The notes beneath the pieces are model-generated. The model had not been told where the DNA came from and searched no databases. It saw nothing but the letters and a program-made list of their open reading frames with translations. Below, piece by piece: positions 57,916 to 64,000 of a DNA stretch of 64,000 nucleotides. Made by a program: the position numbers and the translations under genes. Origin of the DNA: Chloracidobacterium sp. (lineage in GTDB: Bacteria; Acidobacteriota; Blastocatellia; Pyrinomonadales; Pyrinomonadaceae); NCBI GenBank assembly GCA_016711345.1, contig JADJTD010000001.1, forward strand, positions 2,914,001-2,978,000. The letters run 5' to 3'. How positions within the stretch are numbered: position 1 is the stretch's first letter; each line of letters opens with the position of its first letter.

Positions 57916-58897
57916 TTCGACTCCCGACTCTCGACTCCTGACTCCTGACTTCTTGAGCTACATCATTGATGATGTCGTCGAGGCTTCGGGTTGGCTGGTA
58001 ACCGATCAGGCGTTTGGCCTTTTCGAGCGAAGGAACACGCCGCTGCATGTCTTCAAAACCTTCGCCGTAAGCCTCGGCGTATGGAATATATGTGACCTTG
58101 CTGCTGCTTGAGGTGAGCGAAATCGCCTTTTGGGCAAGGTCGTTTATGCTCACCTCGGCGTCGCTTCCCATGTTGATCACCTGGCCGAAACATGCAGGGT
58201 TTTCCATCATTGCGGTAAGGCCTTCGACTACGTCGGAAATATGCCCAAAACATCGCGACTGCGTGCCATCGCCGTGAACCTCGATCGGAGCATTCTTTAA
58301 CGCGGCCTCGACAAATCGCGGCACGACCATGCCGTATTGGCCGGTTTGACGCGGGCCGACCGTGTTAAATAGCCTTGCGACGATCACCGGCAAACGCGTT
58401 TCCTTATAATGAGCAAGTGCGAGAAATTCGTCGAGCGTTTTCGCACAGGCGTAAGCCCACCGGTGTTTATCAGTGGCTCCTGTCAGCAGGTCGTCGTCCT
58501 CAGAAAAGGGAACCGACACGCCTTTGCCGTAAACCTCCGAAGTGCTCGGTATCAGCACGCGTTTACGGTATTTTGAGCAGCCTGCCAAAACAATATCAGT
58601 GCCGCGAAATATCGTTTCGATAGTGCGCACAGGCTGTTCCATGATCAATCGAACACCTACAGCGCTTGCCATGTGATAGACGCGATCCGAATCTGACACT
58701 AGAGTATCCATCAAGTTCGCGTTGAGAACAGTGTCGATAAGGAGGCGAAATCTGTCGTGGCCTTCGAGATGTTCTACATTCGAATAGCGTCCCGTTGAAA
58801 GGTCGTCAATGATCGTGACCTCGTTGCCCTCGGCAAGCAGTTTGTCTGCGAGATGGCTTCCAATAAATCCGGCACCGCCGGTGATGAGAATCTTCAT
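57905..58897 (-). CDS. NAD-dependent nucleotide-sugar epimerase/dehydratase
   Basis: 330 aa extended SDR protein. MKILITGGAGFIGSHLADKL (Rossmann GxxGxxG), IDDLSTGRYSNVEHL, IPSTSEVYGKG (catalytic Ser/Thr) and HRWAYACAKTLDEFLAL (YxxxK), then 'ARLFNTVGPRQTGQYGMVVPRFVEAAL'. Acts on UDP- or GDP-sugars for surface polysaccharide. The tail QEVRSQESRVGSRNAA is translated from a GACTCCTGACT-type dispersed repeat and is unlikely to be functional. Paired with the UXS gene 6 bp upstream. Confidence 0.9.
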   Translation of the reverse strand: MKILITGGAGFIGSHLADKLLAEGNEVTIIDDLSTGRYSNVEHLEGHDRFRLLIDTVLNANLMDTLVSDSDRVYHMASAVGVRLIMEQPVRTIETIFRGTDIVLAGCSKYRKRVLIPSTSEVYGKGVSVPFSEDDDLLTGATDKHRWAYACAKTLDEFLALAHYKETRLPVIVARLFNTVGPRQTGQYGMVVPRFVEAALKNAPIEVHGDGTQSRCFGHISDVVEGLTAMMENPACFGQVINMGSDAEVSINDLAQKAISLTSSSSKVTYIPYAEAYGEGFEDMQRRVPSLEKAKRLIGYQPTRSLDDIINDVAQEVRSQESRVGSRNAA

Positions 58898-58903
58898 AAC
58901 TTC

Positions 58904-59845
58904 TTATTTGGCATTGACGACAGAAGCGAAGTACGCAACGGTCTTCTTCAGTCCTTCAGCAAGCGGGATCGTAGGCGACCAGCCTAGTAAACTCTTTGCA
59001 CGTTCGATATTCGGCTGGCGCTGCTTCGGATCGTCTTGGGGCAATGGCAAATATTTGATCTGAATTGGCTTGCCAATAGTTTTACCGACTTCTTCGGCGA
59101 GTTCGTTCATAGTGAATTCGCCCGGATTGCCAAGATTTACGGGCATGTGAATGTCGTCACCGGTTGCGTTCATCAGCCTGATAAAGCCGTCAACCAGATC
59201 GCTGACATAGCAGAAAGAACGCGTCTGTTCACCGCTGCCGTAGATCGTCAATTCCTCGCCGCGCAATGCCTGAACAATAAAATTTGATACGACACGGCCA
59301 TCATTTTCGAGCATGCGTTCGCCGTAAGTGTTGAAAATACGGACGATGCGTGTATCAACTTGGCCTTGGCGATGATAATCCATCATCAGCGTTTCCGCGA
59401 CCCGTTTGCCCTCGTCGTAACAGCTTCGCAAGCCGATCGGGTTTACATTGCCCCAATAACTCTCAGTTTGCGGATGCTCGACCGGATCGCCATAAACCTC
59501 GGATGTCGAAGCCTGCAGAATACGCGCCTCGACGCGTTTCGCGAGCCCGAGCATATTCAACGTGCCCATGACATTGGTTTTGACGGTCTTGATCGGATTG
59601 TATTGATAGTGGACGGGCGAAGCGGGACATGCGAGATTGTATATCTGATCGACCTCAAGCAGGATCGGCTCGGTAACATCATGTCGGACAAGCTCAAATG
59701 CCCTGTTATCGAACAAATGCGAAATGTTAGCCTTGCGCCCCGTAAAAAAATTATCGAGACAGATAACCTCATTGCCCTCATTTAGAAGGCGTTCGCACAG
59801 GTGCGATCCGATAAAACCGGCCCCGCCGGTGACTAGAGTACGCAT
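58904..59845 (-). CDS. uxs: UDP-glucuronate decarboxylase (UXS) family protein
   Basis: 313 aa. MRTLVTGGAGFIGSHLCERL, 'HDVTEPILLEVDQIYNLACPASPVHYQYNPIKTVKTNVMGTLNMLGLAKR', LQASTSEVYGDP, SCYDEGKRVAETLMMDYHRQ and VRIFNTYGERMLENDGRVVS are near-verbatim UXS signatures. It makes UDP-xylose from UDP-glucuronate for glycan synthesis. Length and motifs match bacterial UXS. Forms a two-gene unit with the downstream epimerase. Confidence 0.94.
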   Translation of the reverse strand: MRTLVTGGAGFIGSHLCERLLNEGNEVICLDNFFTGRKANISHLFDNRAFELVRHDVTEPILLEVDQIYNLACPASPVHYQYNPIKTVKTNVMGTLNMLGLAKRVEARILQASTSEVYGDPVEHPQTESYWGNVNPIGLRSCYDEGKRVAETLMMDYHRQGQVDTRIVRIFNTYGERMLENDGRVVSNFIVQALRGEELTIYGSGEQTRSFCYVSDLVDGFIRLMNATGDDIHMPVNLGNPGEFTMNELAEEVGKTIGKPIQIKYLPLPQDDPKQRQPNIERAKSLLGWSPTIPLAEGLKKTVAYFASVVNAK

Positions 59846-59916
59846 AAAGTGTATTTTGCCACAGAGAGCACAAAGAACACAGAGAAGAGACTAAAAACCG
59901 AAACTTTCATACTGTT

Positions 59917-60396
59917 CTAATTGTCTTGGGCTTCGATTAACGCCTCGAGCACCTTCAGGCCCGCGGCATCTTTAGGACGACCAGCGGCACGCTTTGCAAT
60001 TATTAATGCGGGTATAGATAAAACGTAGGTTGATTTGCCATCGAGATCGACACGAATTGACTGGTGAACAAGATCTTCGTAATTCCCGAGAGCCTTCACT
60101 TCTCCCAACAGATCCACGTCGCCCATTGAGGTCTCGAACGTAAAGTTTGTGCCTTGTTGAAGAGTCGTCCAGTCGAAGATGTACGGCAGATTCTCGGGAA
60201 AATTTCGCGGCCGAGGGTTCAGGGGGAGCAAAACGTCAGCAATTTTCTTCAGATTCTGATTTGTTCGGGAATAACAGATATCCAAATCTTCTGTCACGTA
60301 GCTACCGCCATGACTTCTGATAGCAACCCCACCGACAATTACAAAATCCACCTCGGCCTCGCTAAAACGTCGGGCCATTTCGAACAGATTGATCAT
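59917..60396 (-). CDS. Nucleotidyltransferase (AbiEii/DUF6036-like), possible toxin
   Basis: 159 aa. Nucleotidyltransferase fold: DFVIVGGVAIRSHGGSYVTE, DLDICYSRT (DxD metal pair) and a third acidic residue in MGDVDLLGE, then LSIPALIIAKRAAGRPKDAA, the DUF6036/AbiEii C-terminal wording. Overlaps its upstream partner by ATGA (60393-60396), the organisation of a toxin-antitoxin pair. Toxicity is not shown by the sequence. Confidence 0.82.
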   Translation of the reverse strand: MINLFEMARRFSEAEVDFVIVGGVAIRSHGGSYVTEDLDICYSRTNQNLKKIADVLLPLNPRPRNFPENLPYIFDWTTLQQGTNFTFETSMGDVDLLGEVKALGNYEDLVHQSIRVDLDGKSTYVLSIPALIIAKRAAGRPKDAAGLKVLEALIEAQDN

Positions 60397-60611
60397 GTCG
60401 TCTTAGCCTTAATGCCCGCCTTCGCTCGACGCATTGCTTCTTCAAACTTCAACATCGAATTTGCTGCATCATCATTTCGTTTAATCCTCTCCGCAGGCGT
60501 GTACCGCAAGTTTTCGGCAAGCTGCGTCAGGTCAATGCCAAAGTCGCGTGCTTCGGCGATCTTACTTCCGGGCATCGGATCGAGAAGTTTTTCTCTCGGA
60601 GTTCTTTTCAT
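60393..60611 (-). CDS. Small partner protein, antitoxin candidate
   Basis: 72 aa, basic and helical: MKRTPREKLLDPMPGSKIAE, 'ARDFGIDLTQLAENLRYTPAERIKRNDDAANSMLKFEEAMRRA'. The 'LR.TPAERI......A......E' wording recurs in small genes placed before nucleotidyltransferases. Its stop overlaps the start of the nucleotidyltransferase gene. An antitoxin or substrate-adaptor role is inferred from this arrangement only. Confidence 0.75.
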   Translation of the reverse strand: MKRTPREKLLDPMPGSKIAEARDFGIDLTQLAENLRYTPAERIKRNDDAANSMLKFEEAMRRAKAGIKAKTT

Positions 60612-60620
60612 ATCATTATT

Positions 60621-61496
60621 TTAAGGCAATTCCAGCGCCGCTGCACGTTTTTCTGCTTTTTCGGCGTCGTTTAGGCGACCGTATTCGTAGATGGCGTTTT
60701 CCCAGGTGCCGTACATCGCGTTTGGAAGCATTATGTAGTGCTTGCCGAATAGATCTTTGGCTTTATCAGTCTCGGCGAAGCGGTCAATGATGGATTTCTT
60801 TTCAAAAATGTCCGAATGATCATCAAGATTGTCTCCGATGAACATCACAATGCGATATTTCTGCAAAATGATCAGCCGTCGAGGCTCCTTTGTTGAGATC
60901 GGTTTGTTTTCCGAGTCTAGTTGTCGAAGCAATACATTTTCGGTCGAAACGTCATTTAGTCCGACGCTTTTTAGATTGTCGATAGTCGCTTGTTTCTGAG
61001 ACTCTTCTCGATTTGAAACAAAAAACACTTTCACACCTTTTGAAGCAGCGTAATTGAGAAAATCGACCGCTCCGGGGATCGCCTTTGCCTTTCGCTTCAT
61101 GACCCAAGAATCCCAATCTTTTGAATTAAATCCTATGTGATTCTTGATCTGATTTGCTTGGCCGGGCGAATTGTCCAGGACAGTTTCATCGATATCGATC
61201 ATGATTGCACGCGGTTTTTTTCGATCTGCCTTGGGTAGTTTCTTGACGTTCTTTTTGTCAAAATCAGCGTCAAGCTGCCATCGAGCTAGGTTGTATGCCT
61301 GATATGTCAATGCTCGATACTCAGCCGCCTTTTGCATAAAAAGCGTTGCACCCGCCTGATACTCCGTGTTGTCAGGTGCCTTCGCGGAAGCCAAACCATC
61401 ATCAGCGGTTGAGATCGTCACGAAATATGTAGCCGCAACCGTGCAAGCTAAAAGAGCAAGCGTGTAAATATTTCTTTGTAATTTCATCTTTTTCAT
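60621..61496 (-). CDS. HAD acid phosphatase, 5'-nucleotidase e(P4)-like
   Basis: 291 aa from ATG 61496; the open frame to 61640 overlaps the divergent transposase. N-terminal leader 'NIYTLALLACTVAATYFVTIST' with a possible lipobox LLAC. HAD motif I MIDIDETVLDNSP (DxDxT), motif II VFFVSNREE, motif IV FIGDNLDDHSD: class B/C acid phosphatase, e(P4) group. 'YQAGATLFMQKAAEYRALTYQAYNLARWQLD' is the usual N-terminal helix region. Removes phosphate from nucleotides outside the cytoplasm. Confidence 0.9.
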   Translation of the reverse strand: MKKMKLQRNIYTLALLACTVAATYFVTISTADDGLASAKAPDNTEYQAGATLFMQKAAEYRALTYQAYNLARWQLDADFDKKNVKKLPKADRKKPRAIMIDIDETVLDNSPGQANQIKNHIGFNSKDWDSWVMKRKAKAIPGAVDFLNYAASKGVKVFFVSNREESQKQATIDNLKSVGLNDVSTENVLLRQLDSENKPISTKEPRRLIILQKYRIVMFIGDNLDDHSDIFEKKSIIDRFAETDKAKDLFGKHYIMLPNAMYGTWENAIYEYGRLNDAEKAEKRAAALELP

Positions 61497-61542
61497 TTGG
61501 AAGAGTAATTTGAAACGATTATAAATGATCGTGATTATCCCT

Positions 61543-61570
61543 TGACAGTAGGTATAAATTTTGCTATTAT
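61543..61570 (+). promoter_or_regulatory. Promoter of the transposase
   Basis: Consensus TTGACA (61543-61548), 16-nt spacer, TATTAT (61565-61570), 26 bp before the transposase ATG. Unusually good -35 and -10 for this window. Confidence 0.75.
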
Positions 61571-61572
61571 TA

Positions 61573-61594
61573 TAGTTAGTCGAGAGGCTAACTA
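61573..61594 (+). promoter_or_regulatory. Leader hairpin presenting the ribosome site
   Basis: TAGTTAG (61573-61579) pairs with CTAACTA (61588-61594), a perfect 7-bp stem whose 8-nt loop is TCGAGAGG. GAGAGG in the loop is the only Shine-Dalgarno-like sequence before ATG 61597. The hairpin starts at about the expected transcription start, so it may restrict translation of the transposase. Confidence 0.65.
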
Positions 61595-61596
61595 TT

Positions 61597-62496
61597 ATGA
61601 AAGCAGCAGTTAAACCCAAAATGAAGCGATATACGGTCAAAGATTTTCGTAATCAATTTCCGACCGATGATGCCTGTCTCGAATATCTCAAAGATTTGCT
61701 ATATCCAGAGGGTATCACCTGTAAAAAGTGCGAGAAAATCACCAAGCACCATAAAGTAGCCTCACGCCGAAGCTATTCGTGTCAAATTTGCGGTCATCAC
61801 GTTCACCCGACCGCCGGAACCATCTATCACAAATCAACAACGCCTTTGACCGATTGGTTTTATGCCGTCTTTCTTATGGCTTCAACACGGTGCGGCATAT
61901 CAGCTAAACAGCTTGAACGTGAATTAGGCGTTACCTATAAAACCGCTTGGCGTATGTTTAAGCAAATTCGATCTATGCTTGACGAATCCGACGCCGACAA
62001 ACTGACCGGAAAAGTTGAAGTTGACGAAACATACATAGGCGGTAAGCACATCGGCACAAATATCAGAGGTCGCAACACCAAAACCAAAGCCGTCGTTGCT
62101 GGAGCCGTAGAGCGTGACGGTGGCAAAGTCAAAACGAAAGTTATCCCAGAGGTAAGCGCTCCGACCTTACTTAATTTTGTCTGCAATTCTATCGAGACTC
62201 AATCGACCGTATTTACCGACGAATGGAAGTCCTACAACAAAGTCAAAGATCACGGCTACACCCACCACCGCATTTATCACGGTAAACGGGTTTATGTGCA
62301 AGGCGAAAATCATACAAATACCATTGAAGGCTTTTGGTCAATCCTCAAAGGTGGCATTAAAGGCGTTTACAGGCACACGAGCCGTCAGCATCTACAAAGC
62401 TATGTCAATGAATACGCGTTTCGTTACAACCGCCGAAACGACGAAACGCCTATGTTTCTTCAGTTTCTTGGTCAGGTTCGCAAATCCGTTGACTAG
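61597..62496 (+). CDS. IS1595-family (ISXO2-like) transposase
   Basis: 299 aa. N-terminal zinc ribbon with two Cys pairs, CKKCEKIT and SCQICGHH (about 42-72), then a helix-turn-helix region ('GISAKQLERELGVTYKTAWRMFKQI') and the DDE catalytic fold: VEVDETYIGGKH (first Asp), FTDEWKSY (second Asp) and HTNTIEGFWSILKGGIKGVY (Glu or Asn as third). Full length and intact. I could not find terminal inverted repeats or a target duplication near 61500 or after 62496, so the element's ends are undefined. Confidence 0.93.
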   Translation: MKAAVKPKMKRYTVKDFRNQFPTDDACLEYLKDLLYPEGITCKKCEKITKHHKVASRRSYSCQICGHHVHPTAGTIYHKSTTPLTDWFYAVFLMASTRCGISAKQLERELGVTYKTAWRMFKQIRSMLDESDADKLTGKVEVDETYIGGKHIGTNIRGRNTKTKAVVAGAVERDGGKVKTKVIPEVSAPTLLNFVCNSIETQSTVFTDEWKSYNKVKDHGYTHHRIYHGKRVYVQGENHTNTIEGFWSILKGGIKGVYRHTSRQHLQSYVNEYAFRYNRRNDETPMFLQFLGQVRKSVD

Positions 62497-62633
62497 CCCT
62501 TTTTTAAGGCGTCCTGAAAATCCTCTTGCGAGAACATTTCTTCGTCGGCTTCCGAGATTTCTTGGACGGCCTGATTAGAAGTCTTTTTCACGTCTTCTTT
62601 TTGTTTTATTTTTACGGTGCGTTCACTGACCAT
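62493..62633 (-). CDS. Possible 46-aa acidic small protein
   Basis: ATG 62633 to TAG 62493. MVSERTVKIKQKEDVKKTSN, then 'QAVQEISEADEEMFSQEDFQDALKKG'. It overlaps the 3' end of the upstream gene by 22 bp and the convergent transposase by 4 bp, a tight fit typical of real genes. Helical and charged; no family recognised. It could be a small antitoxin-like or regulatory protein, or chance. Confidence 0.4.
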   Translation of the reverse strand: MVSERTVKIKQKEDVKKTSNQAVQEISEADEEMFSQEDFQDALKKG

Positions 62634-63622
62634 AATTTCTCTCGTAATTCACTAAATTTCGCCTGCACGCTATCGCCTATAACTAACTGTTTAGATGCCA
62701 CCTCTGGAAATTTATCACTACCTTTTATTGTAATTTGTAGTTTTGAGAAGTGAAAATTCAGGTCTGACGCATCTTTGTTTTGAGTAAATTCCTGCCACCC
62801 CTCTTCAATAAAGTCTCTTTCCCTAGGGTCTAATTCTTGGTATATCACTAGAACTGTATCCTCATTATTCTGTAATTGTTTTGGCGGTTTATCCACAAAC
62901 TTTAGTCTTTTCAAGCCTTTACCTCTAAACATTATTTCACCGCCCAATTCTTTTTCAACGGCAATGTCGAAAACTGAATGGTTTACGATCTTCAAAGTAA
63001 AAGCAATATAATCTAAAACTCCGTGCTTACCGCTATCCGCAATCCACGCCTTTGTGGGCTGAATGGTAACAAACCATTCAGGAAATTGAGCGTGGGATGC
63101 CGCTAATTCATATAGCCATTTTTTGCTTTCATAATGCCCCTCTAATGTAGTGTAATTATCGCCCGCCCGAACCAGAGATTGCTTCAGCCCATCAATTTCT
63201 TTTTGTTGTTCCCGCAGGTCTTGCTTGTGGTTCTCTTTAAGCCGTTCAATTCTTGCGCTAAGCGTGTCAATTTCCGTTTTCCGCCCCTCATTTTCGGCAT
63301 ATACAGCTTGATAACGACCTCGCAATTCATCATCTGGCTCGGCGTCCGGTAAGATTGATAACCCTTTTCCTGAATCCCCATTTTCTGTGGCTTGACCGCT
63401 TCGCCACTGTTTCAACCAGATCAGGCCGTTCAAAAGCCACACGGTTGCACAAAGAGTAGAAACAGAAATAAGACTGACTGCCCAAAGCGGCAATTCTTTG
63501 ACGTAGGCAGAATATCCGGTAAGTGTAGTCACTGCCACACCTCCTGCATACCAAAGTACCTGAAAGATAAAATTGCCGAGAACGCCCTGCGTGAGAGGCT
63601 TATTGGCAAGCGGATTTTGCAT
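62612..63622 (-). CDS. Membrane-anchored coiled-coil protein of unknown function
   Basis: 336 aa. Two N-terminal membrane helices (about 15-38 and 46-68), a short linker, a coiled coil (about 105-150, 'RKTEIDTLSARIERLKENHKQDLREQQKEIDGLKQSL') and a C-terminal beta-rich domain ('WFVTIQPTKAWIADSGKHGVLDYIAFTLKIVNHSVFDIAVEKELGGEIMF'), Ig-like in flavour. The C-terminal half would lie in the cytoplasm if the helices form a hairpin. It stands between the IS1595 transposase and small unknown genes, suggesting accessory DNA. Confidence 0.72.
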   Translation of the reverse strand: MQNPLANKPLTQGVLGNFIFQVLWYAGGVAVTTLTGYSAYVKELPLWAVSLISVSTLCATVWLLNGLIWLKQWRSGQATENGDSGKGLSILPDAEPDDELRGRYQAVYAENEGRKTEIDTLSARIERLKENHKQDLREQQKEIDGLKQSLVRAGDNYTTLEGHYESKKWLYELAASHAQFPEWFVTIQPTKAWIADSGKHGVLDYIAFTLKIVNHSVFDIAVEKELGGEIMFRGKGLKRLKFVDKPPKQLQNNEDTVLVIYQELDPRERDFIEEGWQEFTQNKDASDLNFHFSKLQITIKGSDKFPEVASKQLVIGDSVQAKFSELREKLWSVNAP

Positions 63623-63700
63623 AAGAAAAGACCAAAAATGTTAATATAACATAAAATCATTCATTTACCTCCCTTGAGGGTATAAGCACGTAAATGATTT

Positions 63701-63871
63701 ATGCCGGAAACGCCCAAGGAAAAACGGGACATTGAAAAAGAGAAGAATGTCGAACGTGAGAAAGACTCATGGAGAGAGGATCAGAAGAAGCATGAATATT
63801 ATTACGACGACGCTCACGGGTATGAGGAATATGATCCAAACGAACCGGAAGTCGAGGATGATGAAGCGTAG
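63701..63871 (+). CDS. Small highly charged protein
   Basis: 56 aa. MPETPKEKRDIEKEKNVERE, then a Tyr/Asp/Glu-rich end ('HEYYYDDAHGYEEYDPNEPEVEDDEA'). About two thirds of its residues are charged; likely disordered. No ribosome site at normal spacing. Plausible because the frame is complete and the composition is coherent (basic-mixed half, acidic half). Confidence 0.5.
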   Translation: MPETPKEKRDIEKEKNVEREKDSWREDQKKHEYYYDDAHGYEEYDPNEPEVEDDEA

Positions 63872-63895
63872 AGTCTTGTCGAGCAGCTATCGTAT

Positions 63896-64000
63896 CTACG
63901 CAGATTGATGCTTGACGATGAATGTTTGTAGGTAAGCGATCTTTTCCCCGTCAAATCGATAGATGTCGCAATATGAATATGTAGTTTCTACTTCATTTTC
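63896..64000 (-). CDS. SnoaL/NTF2-like protein, C-terminal fragment
   Basis: Minus-strand frame entering from the window end and stopping at TAG 63896-63898; the last 34 residues include 'TTYSYCDIYRFDGEKIAYLQTFIV', the final two strands of a SnoaL-type polyketide-cyclase/ketosteroid-isomerase fold. The rest lies outside the window. Confidence 0.6.
   Translation of the reverse strand, partial: ENEVETTYSYCDIYRFDGEKIAYLQTFIVKHQSA

Overview
The window looks like a chromosomal segment of a Gram-negative, GC-moderate soil or freshwater bacterium, most likely Acidobacteriota (Blastocatellia/Pyrinomonadaceae-like). This is inferred from the FtsK with an N-terminal zinc ribbon, the many small SnoaL/NTF2, DUF1990, DUF2237 and DUF3658 proteins, the methylmalonyl-CoA genes and the wealth of short dispersed repeats. 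No rRNA or other decisive marker is present, so the taxonomic call is tentative.

Layout. 1-7.1 kb (minus strand): a VOC protein (cut by the window edge), mtnP, a metallo-hydrolase, a parvulin isomerase, the methylmalonyl-CoA epimerase/MeaB pair and a DinB protein. 7.2-14.3 kb: an acyl-CoA dehydrogenase divergent from a CoA-binding protein, then a minus-strand housekeeping cluster (site-2 protease, trpS, scpA, scpB, rluB) into which arsC, a DUF3060 lipoprotein and a DUF2237 gene are inserted. 14.4-17.4 kb: an ATP-grasp protein overlapping an EEP nuclease, and tRNA-Ala(CGC). 17.4-27.2 kb: an M14 peptidase, small secreted or membrane proteins, a degenerate 20-bp direct-repeat array in front of an unknown 218-aa protein, an MFS transporter, a flavin-binding protein, polA, DUF1990 and tRNA-Glu(TTC). 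27.2-38.7 kb (plus strand): a TPR protein, then lnt, DUF3658, prfB (programmed +1 frameshift), ftsK, comEA and comEC closely packed. 38.7-48.3 kb: two paralogous double-NTF2 proteins, purH, an M61-like peptidase/SH3 lipoprotein/Smr operon, a dienelactone-hydrolase-like protein and a DUF6941-like protein. 48.4-56.7 kb: one 2771-aa secreted protein with two long Thr/Pro decapeptide arrays plus dockerin-, cohesin- and proprotein-convertase-like modules. 57.2-64 kb: nucleotide-sugar epimerase/UXS genes, a nucleotidyltransferase toxin-like pair, an acid phosphatase, an IS1595-type transposase with a hairpin leader, and several unknowns.

The most unusual property is not one operon but the density of short palindromic (REP/MITE-like) elements. 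At least three families are present. They sit between genes, in inverted REPIN-like pairs, at the 3' ends of genes, and in frame inside otherwise ordinary genes (lnt, purH, an MFS transporter, an EEP nuclease, a metallo-hydrolase), where they add peptide loops. Other points of interest are the 20-bp array, likely leaderless transcripts (polA, lnt, a CoA-binding gene), a possible attenuator leader with a 23-nt motif repeated elsewhere, and the decapeptide arrays, whose units differ mostly by synonymous changes.
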